Program-made: the position numbers and the translations under genes
Shown: positions 24,668 through 34,588 of the stretch, piece after piece
Position numbering within the stretch: the first letter of the stretch is position 1
Layout: every line of letters starts with the position of its first letter
The notes under the pieces: generated by a model
Databases searched by the model: none
The model's input: the letters and a program-made list of their open reading frames with translations, nothing else
What the model was told of the DNA's origin: nothing
Source: Curtobacterium sp. 'Ferrero'
GTDB taxonomy: Bacteria; Actinomycetota; Actinomycetes; Actinomycetales; Microbacteriaceae
DNA: 64,000 bases
Reading direction: 5' to 3'
NCBI RefSeq assembly: GCF_002412165.1
Contig: NZ_NXIA01000016.1
Location: 1 to 64,000 of the forward strand

Positions 24668-26212
24668 ATGAGCGACGAGACCGAGCCGGTGACCGAGAGT
24701 CCGCTGCTGACCCCTCGACCGTCGTCCGGCGGTCTCGACCGGCCCGACGTCGTCGTCCGCAAGGGACGGCTCACGCTGCTCAACGGGCACCTCACGCCCC
24801 AGCAGTCGATGATCGAGGACCTGCTGTTCCTGGACGACGCCCTGTCCGCGGCGGACGTCGACCACCTGCTCATCCGCGGCAACGACCGACGCCCGGTCAT
24901 CGCCGTCGACGAGCGGGACCGGCAGCGCGCGGAGAGCGCCGTGATGGACGCGTCCGCGAACGAGCCCTTCTACGCGAAGCCGCCCAAGCGTCCTGCCGTC
25001 CTCGTGATCGACGACGGCTTCGGCTCACCCGACGAGCCCGTGCTCCGGCTGTTCCGCCCGCGCGTCGAACCGCTCGGTCGCCTCCGCTACGGTGCGGACA
25101 CCAGCGTCCAGCTCGAGTTCTGGCGGGTCACCGACTCCGAGGTCCTCGCGCCGGTCGAGAACGCGCTCATGCGGCGCAGCCTGCCGATCGAGGAGTTCGT
25201 GCTCGTCGACATCGACCGGTACGGGCGGACGTGGCGCACCGTCGAGCACATGTTCGACGACCACGTCTCCGACATCCGCTTCCCGATCGACATCGTCTTC
25301 TCGTGGGTCGACGGCAACGCGGTCGAGTACCAGCGCGCTCGACAGGCCGCGCAGGCCGGCGTGGTGCTGGGGGAGGGCGACGACGCGCCGGCCCGCTTCC
25401 GGCAGATCGACGAACTGAAGTACGCGCTCCGGTCGGTGCACACCTTCGCGCCGTGGATCCGGCAGATCTACATCGCGACCGACTCACCGGCGCCGCACTG
25501 GCTCGCCGAGCACCCGAAGGTGCGGATCGTCCGCAGCGAGGAGTTCTTCACCGACCCCTCGGTGCTGCCGACGCACAACTCGCAGGCCGTCGAGTCACAG
25601 CTCCACCACATCCCGGGCATCAGCGAGCACTTCATCTACTCGAACGACGACATGTTCTTCGGTCGCCTGGTCGAGCCGTCGGTGTTCTTCAGCCCGGGCT
25701 CGGTCACGAAGTTCATCGTCGCGGACACCCGCATCGGGCTCGGTTCGAACCACCCGGCACGCAGCGGGTTCGAGAACTCCGCGCGGGTCAACCGGCGCCT
25801 GCTGCAGCAGCGGTTCGGAGCGGTGACCACGCGCCACCTCGAGCACGCGCCGACCCCGCTCCGCGCCTCGATCATGACCGAGATGGAGCACGAGTTCGCG
25901 GACGAGTTCCGCGCGACGGCTGCGTCCCGGTTCCGGGCGGCCGAGAACATCTCGGTGACGAACTCGCTCTACCACTACTACGCACTGCTCACCGGACGGG
26001 CGATCATCCAGGAGAACTCCTCGGTGAAGTACGTCGACACCACCATGCAGTCGGGGCTGACGGCGCTCGACGAACTGCTCAAGAAGCGGAACGTCGACTT
26101 CTTCTGCCTCAACGACGGCAGCTTCCCGGAGGTGTCCGACGAGGAGCGGACCGAGCGCGTCACGGACTTCCTGGAGCGCTACTTCCCGTTCCCCGCTCCC
26201 TGGGAGCGCTGA
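24668..26212 (+). CDS. Stealth-family sugar-phosphate transferase
   Basis: The 514-residue protein has the Stealth CR1-CR4 arrangement: CR1 at about 206-222 (IDIVFSWVDGNAVEYQ), CR2 starting RQIDELKYALRSVHTFAPWI, CR3 with GLGSNHPARSGFENSARVN and a following helical part, and CR4 with FFCLNDGSFPEVSDEER. Family members transfer hexose 1-phosphate to glycans; they make capsule in Neisseria, and the human GlcNAc-1-phosphotransferase is a relative. Here it is likely to decorate a cell-wall glycopolymer. The first 200 residues precede the catalytic core. It has no glycosyltransferase or polymer exporter beside it. ATG 24668 follows GAAGGG. Confidence 0.85.
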   Translation: MSDETEPVTESPLLTPRPSSGGLDRPDVVVRKGRLTLLNGHLTPQQSMIEDLLFLDDALSAADVDHLLIRGNDRRPVIAVDERDRQRAESAVMDASANEPFYAKPPKRPAVLVIDDGFGSPDEPVLRLFRPRVEPLGRLRYGADTSVQLEFWRVTDSEVLAPVENALMRRSLPIEEFVLVDIDRYGRTWRTVEHMFDDHVSDIRFPIDIVFSWVDGNAVEYQRARQAAQAGVVLGEGDDAPARFRQIDELKYALRSVHTFAPWIRQIYIATDSPAPHWLAEHPKVRIVRSEEFFTDPSVLPTHNSQAVESQLHHIPGISEHFIYSNDDMFFGRLVEPSVFFSPGSVTKFIVADTRIGLGSNHPARSGFENSARVNRRLLQQRFGAVTTRHLEHAPTPLRASIMTEMEHEFADEFRATAASRFRAAENISVTNSLYHYYALLTGRAIIQENSSVKYVDTTMQSGLTALDELLKKRNVDFFCLNDGSFPEVSDEERTERVTDFLERYFPFPAPWER

Positions 26213-26252
26213 ACGCTCCTGGGAGCGCCCGACACTCCTGGGGAGCTAGCCG
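26195..26252. repeat. About 20-bp repeat, three copies, spanning the Stealth stop codon
   Basis: GCTCCCTGGGAGCGCTGAAC, GCTCCTGGGAGCGCCCGACA and CTCCTGGGGAGCTAGCCG follow one another. The first unit encodes the last residues and stop codon of the gene. Each unit contains the palindrome CTCC(C)TGGGAG, so the array can form alternative hairpins. AGCCGCCCTGCTG is also repeated just after it. Confidence 0.7.
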
Positions 26253-26306
26253 CCCTGCTGGGGCGCTCGAGCCGCCCTGCTGCCGCCGGCGCCCCGTCCC
26301 TGACCG

Positions 26307-27266
26307 TCAGGGATGGACGGGGGAGAGCGGCACCGAGTCCAGCGTGAAGACCGCGATGCTCGACGTCACCGGCGCCGGCTCGACCGCAGGTGCGATCCGG
26401 ACCCCGGCGGCCGCGAGCCGCGCCTCCGTCTCGACGGACGACACCGGCTCGCCCACCGTCGTGTAGTGCCCGATCGGGACGACGGAGTGTACGACGTTCC
26501 GGCCGTACACGTGCACGAGGTTGAACGACTGCGCGCCGTCCCGTCCCCGGGTGCCCGCGTGGTACTCGAGGAGGTCCTGCGTGTAGCACGTCGCGCTCGC
26601 GACGGAGACCGGGATGCCCGCGAACACGGCGCTCGTCGAGTAGTGCAGGTGCCCGGCGATGATGCCGATCACGTCGCTGCCCTCCACCACCTCGGCGAGG
26701 GCGGCCTGGTCCCGCAGCTCCACGAGGACGGCGAGGTCCTGCACGCTCGGGACCGGCGGGTGGTGCATCGCGAGGATCGTCCCGTGCGGAGCGGCCTCGG
26801 ACAGCACCTCGGCGAGCCAGTCGAGCTGTTCGGGGGAGACCTCACCGTGGTGCGCGCCGGGCACGCTCGTGTCCAGCGTGATCACCCGGAGGCCGTTGAC
26901 GTCGTAGACGAAGTCGACCGGCCGGTCCGTCGGCTGGAGGTCGAACAGGCCCTGCCGGAAGGCGCCACGCTCGTCGTGGTTGCCCATGGCCCAGATCAAC
27001 TGCGCTCCGACGCGCTCGGCCGCGGGCTCGAGGATCGCCCGCACCTTCGCGTAGGCGCCCGGCTCACCCTTGTCGGCGACGTCGCCCGTGACGACGATCG
27101 CTTCCGGTCGGGCACCGGAGGCTTCGACGTCGGCGATGATCTCGCTGAGTCGGGCGGCGGAGTCGACGTCGCCGTAGAGGGCACCGTCGTCGCCGACGAG
27201 GTGCGTGTCGCTGAGGTGGAGGAGGAAGTGGTTCGGCCTGGGGTGTTCGGCCGTCCGGCTGTCCAT
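26307..27266 (-). CDS. Calcineurin-like metallophosphoesterase (CpdA-like)
   Basis: The 319-residue protein has the full metal-binding set: [27 protein letters not shown] and GHLHYS. It most resembles class III cyclic nucleotide phosphodiesterases (CpdA/Rv0805 type), which hydrolyse cAMP or related phosphodiesters; the true substrate cannot be told from sequence. There is no signal peptide, so it is cytoplasmic. I chose ATG 27266 because the conserved fold begins about 17 residues later and the longer frame starts inside the upstream terminator region. It converges with the Stealth gene. Confidence 0.85.
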   Translation of the reverse strand: MDSRTAEHPRPNHFLLHLSDTHLVGDDGALYGDVDSAARLSEIIADVEASGARPEAIVVTGDVADKGEPGAYAKVRAILEPAAERVGAQLIWAMGNHDERGAFRQGLFDLQPTDRPVDFVYDVNGLRVITLDTSVPGAHHGEVSPEQLDWLAEVLSEAAPHGTILAMHHPPVPSVQDLAVLVELRDQAALAEVVEGSDVIGIIAGHLHYSTSAVFAGIPVSVASATCYTQDLLEYHAGTRGRDGAQSFNLVHVYGRNVVHSVVPIGHYTTVGEPVSSVETEARLAAAGVRIAPAVEPAPVTSSIAVFTLDSVPLSPVHP

Positions 27267-27360
27267 CGGTGTCTCGTTCCGTTGGCGGATGCGTGGTGCA
27301 ACACGCTGCCACAGAAATCTGAATCGGTGGTGAACCGCAGAGGGTGTTTCGGGTTGCCGC

Positions 27361-27409
27361 GAACGAACGAGCCCCCCGACCACGATGTGGACGAGGGGCT
27401 CGTTCGTTC
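27361..27409. terminator. Strong terminator downstream of qcrB
   Basis: Perfect 15-bp arms GAACGAACGAGCCCC and GGGGCTCGTTCGTTC flank a 19-nt loop, 12 bp after the end of qcrB. Confidence 0.85.
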
Positions 27410-27421
27410 TTGCCGAGGAAC

Positions 27422-29110
27422 TCAGTGGTTGCCGGCTCCGACCGCGGCGGCGGGCTGGTCGCCACCAGTCAGCTCCGGACCGTGGTGCGCGGCGTGCGCT
27501 GCCTCGAGCTCGGACTTGGTGACCGGAGCGATGCGGTCCTCGAAGAAGAACCGCGACAGGTTCGCGCGGACCTTCTGCGCACCGCTGATCTTGCCCTGGG
27601 CGTTCGGACGCAGCATGAGCGGCTTGTACTCGTTGAACTGCAGCAGACGCCAGCGCTCGTACTCGTCGAGGGGCTGGTGCACCTCGATGTACTCGCCGTG
27701 GGGGAGTCGGACGATGCGGCCCGACTCGTACCCGTGCAGGACGATCTCGCGGTCCTTCTTCTGCAGGGCGAGGCAGACGCGCTTCGTGATCCAGAAGGCG
27801 ACGAACGGGCCGAGGACCGTCATGGCCTGGATGACGTGGATCACCGCGTCGATCGACACCATGAAGTGCGTGGCGATGATGTCCGACGACGCTGCGGCCC
27901 AGAGGCTCGCGTAGAGCATGATGCCGGCGGCACCGATGCCCGTGCGGGTCGGAGCGTTGCGCGGACGGTCGGCGAGGTGGTGCTCACGCTTGTCACCCGT
28001 CACCCACGCCTCGACGAACGGGTAGACGAAGATCGCGAGGATCAGCCCGACGAGCACCGCGATCGGCACGAGGATGTTGAACGACACGGTGTAGCCGAAC
28101 CACACGACCTCCCAGTGCGGCGGCACCAGTCGGAGCGCACCGTCGGCGAAGCCGATGTACCAGTCGGGCTGGGTACCCGCGGACACGGGGGACGGGTCGT
28201 ACGGGCCGTAGTTCCAGATCGGGTTGATCGTGAACAGCGACGCGATCAGGGCGAGGATGCCGGCGACGATGAAGAAGAACCCACCGGCCTTCGCGGCGAA
28301 CGCCGGGAGGATCGGCACGCCCACGACGTTGTCGTTCGTCTTGCCCGGGCCCGCGAACTGCGTGTGCTTGTTGATCACGACGAGCACGAGGTGCACGCCG
28401 AGCACCGCGACGAGGATCGCCGGCAGCAGCAGGATGTGCAGCGTGTAGAGGCGGCCGACGATGTCGGTACCCGGGAACTCGCCGCCGAACAGCAGGTACG
28501 CGATCCAGACGCCGATGACCGGGACACCCTCGATCATGCCGACGATGATGCGCAGACCGTTGCCGGAGAGCAGGTCGTCGGGGAGCGAGTAGCCGGTGAA
28601 GCCCTCGGCCATCGCCAGCACCCAGAGGATGAAGCCGAAGACCCAGTTGAGCTCACGCGGCTTGCGGAAGGCGCCGGTGAAGAACACGCGTGCCATGTGG
28701 AGCATGATCGCCGCGATGAACAGCAGGGCCGCCCAGTGGTGGATCTGCCGGACGAAGAGCCCGCCGCGGATGTCGAACGAGATGTTCAGCGTCGACTGCA
28801 GTGCGGTCGACATCTCGATGCCCTTGAGCGGCAGGTACGAGCCCTGGTAGACCACCTCGGCCATCGAGGCCTGGAAGAAGAAGGTCAGGAAGGTGCCGGA
28901 GAGCAGCACCACCACGAAGCTGTACAGCGCGACCTCGCCGAGCATGAAGCTCCAGTGGTCGGGGAAGATCTTGCGACCGACCTCCTTCACCAGGCCCGAG
29001 ATGCTCGTGCGCTCGTCGATGTAGTTGGCGGCGAACCCGATGACTCGGGATCCGCGATCGGCTGCCGGCTTGTCGGCCGTCGCCGTTGCAGGGCGGGTTG
29101 TGGTGCTCAT
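27422..29110 (-). CDS. qcrB: Cytochrome bc1 complex cytochrome b subunit
   Basis: The 562-residue membrane protein is the quinol-oxidising core of the bc1 complex. It has eight or nine membrane helices, paired haem-ligating histidines in the second and fourth helices ([11 protein letters not shown] and [11 protein letters not shown]...GVHLVLV), and the Qo motif region [11 protein letters not shown], with PDWY in place of the usual PEWY, a variation seen in actinobacteria. The C-terminal extension beyond helix 8 (about 150 residues) is typical of the actinobacterial supercomplex. It overlaps qcrA by one base and is last in the operon. Confidence 0.95.
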   Translation of the reverse strand: MSTTTRPATATADKPAADRGSRVIGFAANYIDERTSISGLVKEVGRKIFPDHWSFMLGEVALYSFVVVLLSGTFLTFFFQASMAEVVYQGSYLPLKGIEMSTALQSTLNISFDIRGGLFVRQIHHWAALLFIAAIMLHMARVFFTGAFRKPRELNWVFGFILWVLAMAEGFTGYSLPDDLLSGNGLRIIVGMIEGVPVIGVWIAYLLFGGEFPGTDIVGRLYTLHILLLPAILVAVLGVHLVLVVINKHTQFAGPGKTNDNVVGVPILPAFAAKAGGFFFIVAGILALIASLFTINPIWNYGPYDPSPVSAGTQPDWYIGFADGALRLVPPHWEVVWFGYTVSFNILVPIAVLVGLILAIFVYPFVEAWVTGDKREHHLADRPRNAPTRTGIGAAGIMLYASLWAAASSDIIATHFMVSIDAVIHVIQAMTVLGPFVAFWITKRVCLALQKKDREIVLHGYESGRIVRLPHGEYIEVHQPLDEYERWRLLQFNEYKPLMLRPNAQGKISGAQKVRANLSRFFFEDRIAPVTKSELEAAHAAHHGPELTGGDQPAAAVGAGNH

Positions 29111-30186
29111 CAGCGGTCACGCTCCCAGAAGGACGGTCCGACCGGCTCGTGGAAGTCGCTCTGCGCCACGAGGTAGCCGTCGGCGTCGATCGCGATCGGA
29201 AGTTGGGGGAGAGGGCGTGCCGCCGGGCCGAAGATGACCTCGCAGTTGTTCGCGACGTCGAAGGTCGACTGGTGGCACGGGCACAGCAGGTGGTGCGTCT
29301 GCTGCTCGTAGAGGGCGACGGGGCACCCGACGTGGGTGCAGATCTTCGAGTAGGCGACGATCCCGTCGTAGCCCCAGTCCTCGTGTCCCTTGGCGGGGTT
29401 GAGGTCCTTGGGGTCGAGGCGCATGAGGAGGACGGCGGCCTTGGCCTTCTCCTCGAGCATGTCCTCCTTGTCAAGGAGACCGTCGGGGATGACGTGGAAC
29501 ACCGAGCCGATGGTCACGTCCGACGCCTTGATCGGCAGACCGGTCGGGTCCTTCGTCAGGCGCGTGCCCTTCGCCCACATCGTGTGGCGGAGGAGTTCGT
29601 TGGGGTCGGCCGCGGGCGCGAGGTCGCGCACCAGGACGATGCCCGGGAGCGGGAACGCCGCGAGGGCGCCGATCATCGAGTTGCGGATCAGCTTGCGGCG
29701 GCTGAACCCGGACTCCTTGTCCGCGAGCTGGAACGCCTCGACGGCCTTCGCACGCGTGGCGTCGGTCCCACGAGTGGGGTGGCGCATCTCGGTGATCTCG
29801 CGGTCGACGACGAGGGTCTTCGACCAGTAGACGGCACCGAGACCGAGCGCGAGCAACGCCAGGGCGATCGACAGACCGAGCCAGAGGTTCGCGAGGCGGA
29901 CCGAGCCGAAGTCGTCCTCCTTGATGGGGAACGCGACGTAGGCGGCGATGGCCAGCACGCTGCCGACGATCGACAGGTAGAAGAACGTGGCGACCTGGCG
30001 CTCGGCCAGACGCTGCTTCTTCGGGTCGACGTCCGTGCGACGCGCACGGTGGGGCGGCTCGCCCGGGTTCTCGAACGGGTCCGCGGGGAGGACCGCGGTG
30101 CCGGCCGGCGCCGATGGGCCCTCCGTCGTGCCGTGCTTCTCGACAGCCGAGGACGAGTTCAGTGCCTCGTCGTCGTGCTCTGCCAT
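29110..30186 (-). CDS. qcrA: Cytochrome bc1 complex Rieske iron-sulfur subunit
   Basis: The 358-residue subunit carries the [2Fe-2S] cluster that takes electrons from quinol. Cluster ligands are in CTHVGC and CPCHQSTF. Three N-terminal membrane helices instead of one, and an extended N-terminus, are the actinobacterial form. A twin-arginine-like FSRRKLIRN lies before the third helix. ATG 30186 was chosen because GAAGGG stands 6 nt upstream; an in-frame ATG 9 codons earlier lacks one. Confidence 0.94.
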   Translation of the reverse strand: MAEHDDEALNSSSAVEKHGTTEGPSAPAGTAVLPADPFENPGEPPHRARRTDVDPKKQRLAERQVATFFYLSIVGSVLAIAAYVAFPIKEDDFGSVRLANLWLGLSIALALLALGLGAVYWSKTLVVDREITEMRHPTRGTDATRAKAVEAFQLADKESGFSRRKLIRNSMIGALAAFPLPGIVLVRDLAPAADPNELLRHTMWAKGTRLTKDPTGLPIKASDVTIGSVFHVIPDGLLDKEDMLEEKAKAAVLLMRLDPKDLNPAKGHEDWGYDGIVAYSKICTHVGCPVALYEQQTHHLLCPCHQSTFDVANNCEVIFGPAARPLPQLPIAIDADGYLVAQSDFHEPVGPSFWERDR

Positions 30187-30219
30187 GGTGTTCCCTTCAG
30201 TGTCGTTCGACACGGACGA

Positions 30220-31029
30220 TCAGTTGGACTTCGCGGTCAGCCAGACGGTCATCGCGACGACCGCGCCGAGCCCGAAGATCCAGATGAACAGACCCTCGGC
30301 CACCGGTCCGATGGAGCCGAGCGCGAAGCCGCCGGGCGACTTGTTGTCCTGCACGTACTTGAGGTACGTGATGACGTCGGCCTTCTGCTGCGGGGTCAGG
30401 TTCAGGTCGTTGAACACCGGCATGTTCTGCGGGCCGGTGAGCATCGCCTCGTAGATGTGCTTGCCGGAGACCTTCTGCAGGTTCGGCGCGTACTTGCCCT
30501 CGGTGAGCGCACCGCCGGCCCCGGCGACGTTGTGGCACATCGCGCAGTTGATGCGGAAGAGCTCGGCACCCTCGGCCGCGTCACCCTTGCCGTCCGTGAG
30601 GTCGGAGGAGGGGACCGCGGGGCCGGGGGCGAGCGAGGCGACGTACTGCGCGAGCGCGTCGATCTGGTCGTTCGTGAACTGGACCGGCTTCTGCTCGGCC
30701 TGCGGGCCCGACGCGGCCATCGGCATGCGGCCGGTGCCCACCTGGAAGTCGACCGACGCGGCGCCGACGCCGATGAGGGACGGGCCCTCGTTCGTGCCCT
30801 GGGCGTTCAGCCCGTGGCAGGTGGCGCAGTTCGAGGCGAAGAGCTTCTCGCCCTCGTTGACCTTCGACTGGGTGGACGCGGCCGAGACCGAGCTCGAGCT
30901 GTCGTCCGCGTTCGCCGTGGAGCTGAACAGCGCGTACGCACCGCCGGTGGTCATCAGACCGACGACGATGAGCGACACGGTCGCCAGCGGTGACCGGCGG
31001 CCCTTCTTGGACTTGGTTCTGTTGAACAT
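30220..31029 (-). CDS. qcrC: Dihaem cytochrome c subunit of bc1 complex
   Basis: The 269-residue protein has an N-terminal membrane anchor, two haem c sites CATCH (C68-H72) and CAMCH (C162-H166), and a C-terminal membrane helix (GLFIWIFGLGAVVAMTVWL). In actinobacteria this fused dihaem cytochrome passes electrons directly from Rieske to cytochrome c oxidase, replacing soluble cytochrome c. It lies 20 bp after ctaE and 33 bp before qcrA. Confidence 0.95.
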   Translation of the reverse strand: MFNRTKSKKGRRSPLATVSLIVVGLMTTGGAYALFSSTANADDSSSSVSAASTQSKVNEGEKLFASNCATCHGLNAQGTNEGPSLIGVGAASVDFQVGTGRMPMAASGPQAEQKPVQFTNDQIDALAQYVASLAPGPAVPSSDLTDGKGDAAEGAELFRINCAMCHNVAGAGGALTEGKYAPNLQKVSGKHIYEAMLTGPQNMPVFNDLNLTPQQKADVITYLKYVQDNKSPGGFALGSIGPVAEGLFIWIFGLGAVVAMTVWLTAKSN

Positions 31030-31050
31030 GCGGTGGGGGCTATCCAGTTC

Positions 31051-31680
31051 CTACTTGAGAAGGTAGATGACGGCGAAGAGGCCGATCCAGACGACGTCGA
31101 CGAAGTGCCAGTAGTACGACACGACGATCGCGGTGGTCGCTTCCTTGTGACCGAAGTTCTTGGCCGCGAACCCGCGACCGAGCGTGAGCAGGAACGCGAT
31201 CAGGCCACCCGTGACGTGGAGGCCGTGGAACCCGGTCGTCATGTAGAACGCCGAGCCGTACGCGCTCGAGGAGAGCGTGATGCCCTCGTGCCAGAGGTTG
31301 GCGTACTCGAAGATCTGCCCGCAGACGAAGATCGCACCCATGCAGTAGGTCACGAAGAACCACTCGGTCATGCCCCAGTGGCGCGGGTTCCAGCTCGTGC
31401 GGTGCACCTGGAAGCGCTCGGCCGCGAAGACGGCGAACTGGCAGGCGAAGCTGGACAGCACCAGGATGATCGTGTTCACGGACGCGAACGGCACCTCGAG
31501 CTTGGCGGTCTCGGTCGCCCAGAGTTCGGGGGAGGTGCTGCGGAGCGTGAAGTAGATCGCGAACAGGCCGGCGAAGAACATGACCTCGCTGCCCAGCCAC
31601 ACGATCGTCCCCACGGCCACGGCGTTCGGCCTGTTGAGGACCGGTGCGGTGGCTGATCTGGAGAGAGGGGTGCTAGTCAC
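31051..31680 (-). CDS. ctaE: Cytochrome c oxidase subunit III
   Basis: The 209-residue protein has five membrane helices and the subunit III signatures [28 protein letters not shown] and [16 protein letters not shown]. It is the first gene of the ctaE-qcrC-qcrA-qcrB operon, the usual actinobacterial order. I chose GTG 31680: a CATAAT hexamer ends 7 nt upstream, so earlier ATG codons would lie inside or before the promoter. The promoter diverges from trpD. Confidence 0.92.
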   Translation of the reverse strand: MTSTPLSRSATAPVLNRPNAVAVGTIVWLGSEVMFFAGLFAIYFTLRSTSPELWATETAKLEVPFASVNTIILVLSSFACQFAVFAAERFQVHRTSWNPRHWGMTEWFFVTYCMGAIFVCGQIFEYANLWHEGITLSSSAYGSAFYMTTGFHGLHVTGGLIAFLLTLGRGFAAKNFGHKEATTAIVVSYYWHFVDVVWIGLFAVIYLLK

Positions 31681-31687
31681 AGACTCC

Positions 31688-31693
31688 ATTATG
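31688..31693 (-). promoter_or_regulatory. -10 hexamer of the ctaE-qcrCAB operon
   Basis: CATAAT, the closest match to the TATAAT consensus in the window, ends 7 nt before the GTG start. Confidence 0.5.
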
Positions 31694-31747
31694 GCCGAAA
31701 CCACGGACAGTGTTTTCCTGGTCGACTGGCGGGTCGCTCCAAGTCAC

Positions 31748-31753
31748 TACGAT
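31748..31753 (+). promoter_or_regulatory. -10 hexamer of trpD, leaderless
   Basis: TACGAT ends 6 nt before the ATG; no ribosome site is present. Confidence 0.45.
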
Positions 31754-31759
31754 CGACGC

Positions 31760-32815
31760 ATGCACGACGCACTCACGTGGCCATCGGTGATCAGCGCCCT
31801 CATGGCGCGTCAGGACCTGTCGATCAGGCAGTCCACATGGGCCATGGAGCAGATCGTGCAGGGGCACGCGACCGCCGCTCAGATCGCCGCCTTCGCGGTC
31901 GCCCTGCGCGCGAAGGGCGAGACCGTCGACGAGGTCGTCGGGTTCCGCGACGCGATCCTCGACGCCGCGGTCCCGCTGGACGTCGACCCCATGGCCCTCG
32001 ACATCGTCGGCACCGGGGGCGACGTCGTCGGCACCGTCAACGTGTCGACGATGGCCGCCGTCGTCATCGCGGCGGCGGGCGTACCGGTCGTCAAGCACGG
32101 CAACCGGGCCAGCTCGTCGAAGTCCGGTTCGAGCGACGTGCTCGCTGCGCTCGGGCTCGACCTGACGATGGACGCCGCGCGTGTCGCGGACACCTTCCGG
32201 CGTGTCGGTCTGACCTTCGCGTTCGCGAGCGCCTTCCACCCCGGTTTCGCGCACGCGGCCCCGGTGCGCCGTGAGATCGGTGTGCCGACCGTGTTCAACT
32301 TCCTCGGGCCGCTCGTCAACCCGGCGCGGTGCGAGGCGAACGCCGTGGGCGTGGCACAGCTCGAGCTCGTGCCGATCATCACGGGCGTGTTCCAGACCCG
32401 TGGCGCAACGGCGCTCGTGTTCCGCGGTGACGACGGCCTGGACGAGCTGACGACCACCGGGCACAGCCACATCTGGGAGGTCACCGGCGGGCGGGTCATC
32501 GAGCACGACATCGACCCGCGCGACCTCGGCATCGCCCGGGCCCGCACCGAGGACCTGCTCGGCGGCGACCCGGAGCACAACGCCGCGATCGTGCACCGCG
32601 TGCTCGCGGGGGAGCAGGGTCCGGTGCGCGACATCGTGCTGCTCAACGCGGCCGCGGGGCTCGTGTCGTTCCGGCTGGCCCAGGACCCGGCCCAGGCGGA
32701 CCGTCCCATCCTGCAGCGCTTCCGCGAGCAGCTCGCTGTCGCGGCCGACGTGGTCGACTCCGGGGCGGCCGCCCGCAAGCTCGCGGACTGGGTCGGCGTC
32801 GCACCCGCCGCCTGA
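31760..32815 (+). CDS. trpD: Anthranilate phosphoribosyltransferase
   Basis: The 351-residue enzyme joins anthranilate to PRPP in tryptophan synthesis. Visible motifs are DIVGTGGDVVGTVNVST, KHGNRASSSKSGSSD and FNFLGPLVNPA. ATG 31760 agrees with the usual N-terminus and a leaderless promoter. It is not beside other trp genes; a free-standing trpD divergent from ctaE is a known actinobacterial arrangement. Confidence 0.94.
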   Translation: MHDALTWPSVISALMARQDLSIRQSTWAMEQIVQGHATAAQIAAFAVALRAKGETVDEVVGFRDAILDAAVPLDVDPMALDIVGTGGDVVGTVNVSTMAAVVIAAAGVPVVKHGNRASSSKSGSSDVLAALGLDLTMDAARVADTFRRVGLTFAFASAFHPGFAHAAPVRREIGVPTVFNFLGPLVNPARCEANAVGVAQLELVPIITGVFQTRGATALVFRGDDGLDELTTTGHSHIWEVTGGRVIEHDIDPRDLGIARARTEDLLGGDPEHNAAIVHRVLAGEQGPVRDIVLLNAAAGLVSFRLAQDPAQADRPILQRFREQLAVAADVVDSGAAARKLADWVGVAPAA

Positions 32816-32824
32816 GGAGCCGCC

Positions 32825-32886
32825 GGAACCAGGTTCCGGACACGGAACCACGAACAAGCACGGTGTTGTGTCCGGAACCCGGTTCC
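32825..32886. repeat. Palindrome, family A copy 2
   Basis: Left arm GGAACCAGGTTCCGGACAC (32825-32843) is identical to copy 1 at 9860; the right arm (32868-32886) has one change. The 24-nt centre differs from copy 1 and does not keep its inner hairpin. It begins 9 bp after the trpD stop. Confidence 0.85.
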
Positions 32887-32934
32887 GCGGTCAGGACGCG
32901 CGCCGTCGACGGCTCCCCGCGCTCAGCGCAACGA

Positions 32935-32981
32935 CCTGGAGGCGCGGTGCCGGTCCGTCGGACCCGCACCGCGCCTCCAGG
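32935..32981. terminator. Long palindrome between trpD and glpK (family B, full copy)
   Basis: Perfect 16-bp arms CCTGGAGGCGCGGTGC and GCACCGCGCCTCCAGG surround a second stem GGTCC-GTC-GGACC. It lies between converging genes and shares the GGAGGCGCGGTGC core with copies at 52543-52584 and 63323-63368. Confidence 0.8.
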
Positions 32982-33000
32982 CGGTCACGTGGGCAGTCGC

Positions 33001-34512
33001 CTACTTGACGTCTTCGTCCACCCAGTCGAAGGTCTTCGTGACGGCCTTCTTCCAGAGGCGCAGGGTGCGCTCGCGCTCGGCGTCGTCGAGCTGCGGCTCC
33101 CAGCGCTTGTCCTCCTGCCAGTTCGCGCGGAGCTCGTCGAGGTTCGCCCAGAACCCGACGGCGAGGCCCGCCGCGTAGGCGGCGCCGAGCGCGGTGGTCT
33201 CCGCGACGACCGGTCGCACGACCGGCACGTTGAGGATGTCCGCCTGGAACTGCATGAGCGCGTCGTTCGCGGTCATGCCGCCGTCGACCTTGAGCTCCGT
33301 CAGGTCGACGCCGGAGTCGGCGTTGACGGCGTCGAGGACCTCGCGGGTCTGCAGCGCCGTCGCCTCGAGGGCGGCACGCGCGATGTGGCCCTTGTTGACG
33401 TAGCGGGTGAGGCCGACGATCGCACCGCGGGCATCGGGACGCCAGTACGGCGCGAAGAGGCCCGAGAACGCCGGCACGAAGTACACGCCGCCGTTGTCCT
33501 CGACGGTCTTGGCGAGGGCCTCGACCTCCGGGGCGCTGCCGATGAGCCCGAGGTTGTCGCGGAGCCACTGGATCAGCGACCCCGTGACGGCGATCGACCC
33601 CTCGAGCGCGTAGTGCGTCTCCTGGTCGCCGAGCTTGTAGCCGACGGTGGTGAGCAGGCCGTTCTCCGACCGGACGATCTCGGTGCCCGTGTTGAAGATG
33701 AGGAAGTTGCCCGTGCCGTAGGTGTTCTTCGACTCGCCCTGGTCGAACGCCGCCTGCCCGAACGTCGCGGCCTGCTGGTCGCCCAGGATGCCGGCGATCG
33801 GCACCTCGCGGAGGAGGCTCGACGACTCGACGTGCCCGTAGACCTCGGAGGAGCTGACGATCTCCGGGAGCATCGACTTCGGCACACCGAAGTCGGCGAG
33901 GATGTCGTCGCGCCACTGGAGCGTCTCGAGGTCCATGAACATCGTGCGCGAGGCGTTCGTGACGTCGGTCTTGTGGACGCCGCCGTCGGTGCCGCCGGTG
34001 AGGTTCCAGAGCACCCAGGTGTCGGTGGTGCCGAAGAGCAGGTCGCCCGCCTCGGCCTTCTCGCGCGCACCCTCGACGTTGTCCAGGATCCAGGCGATCT
34101 TCGTGCCGGCGAAGTAGGTCGCGAGCGGCAGGCCGACGATGGCCTTGTACCGGTCGGTGTCGCCGTCCGCCAGCTTGTCGACGATGTCCTGGGTGCGGGT
34201 GTCCTGCCAGACGATGGCGTTGTAGACGGCCTTGCCGGTGTTCTTGTCCCACACCACGGCGGTCTCACGCTGGTTGGTGATGCCGACCGCGGCGACGTCG
34301 TGCCGGGTGATGTCGGCGCGGGAGAGCGCCTGCCCGATGACCTCGCGGGTGTTGTCCCAGATCTCGGCGGGGTCGTGCTCGACCCACCCGGCGCGCGGGA
34401 AGATCTGCTCGTGCTCCTTCTGTCCGACGGACACGATCGAGCCGGAGTGGTCGAACACGATCGCTCGGGTCGAGGTGGTGCCCTGGTCGATGGCGACGAT
34501 GTAGTCGGCCAT
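33001..34512 (-). CDS. glpK: Glycerol kinase
   Basis: The 503-residue FGGY kinase makes glycerol 3-phosphate from glycerol and ATP. It begins [20 protein letters not shown], includes [24 protein letters not shown], and contains the C-terminal signature [21 protein letters not shown]. Length is standard. AAGGAG precedes the ATG. It follows glpF on the same strand after a strong intergenic hairpin. Confidence 0.96.
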   Translation of the reverse strand: MADYIVAIDQGTTSTRAIVFDHSGSIVSVGQKEHEQIFPRAGWVEHDPAEIWDNTREVIGQALSRADITRHDVAAVGITNQRETAVVWDKNTGKAVYNAIVWQDTRTQDIVDKLADGDTDRYKAIVGLPLATYFAGTKIAWILDNVEGAREKAEAGDLLFGTTDTWVLWNLTGGTDGGVHKTDVTNASRTMFMDLETLQWRDDILADFGVPKSMLPEIVSSSEVYGHVESSSLLREVPIAGILGDQQAATFGQAAFDQGESKNTYGTGNFLIFNTGTEIVRSENGLLTTVGYKLGDQETHYALEGSIAVTGSLIQWLRDNLGLIGSAPEVEALAKTVEDNGGVYFVPAFSGLFAPYWRPDARGAIVGLTRYVNKGHIARAALEATALQTREVLDAVNADSGVDLTELKVDGGMTANDALMQFQADILNVPVVRPVVAETTALGAAYAAGLAVGFWANLDELRANWQEDKRWEPQLDDAERERTLRLWKKAVTKTFDWVDEDVK

Positions 34513-34538
34513 TGGTGCTCCTTACGGGTGTTGGGTGT

Positions 34539-34568
34539 GCCGCGGCCGGCAGCGGTGCCGGCCGCGGC
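34539..34568 (-). terminator. Intergenic hairpin between glpF and glpK
   Basis: Perfect 13-bp arms GCCGCGGCCGGCA and TGCCGGCCGCGGC close a GCGG loop. As glpK reads through it, it may be a partial terminator or processing site that lowers glpK relative to glpF. Confidence 0.65.
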
Positions 34569-34588
34569 GGTGGTGGAGAGGAGGGGTA

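Noticed and set aside
21959-26212. Defence island or biosynthetic cluster in the accessory stretch
   Set aside because: No nuclease, helicase, toxin, NRPS, PKS or transposase genes are present; base composition and codon use match the flanks.
24517-26466. A long plus-strand frame overlapping the Stealth gene
   Set aside because: Out of frame with CR1-CR4 and full of Arg/Ala runs.
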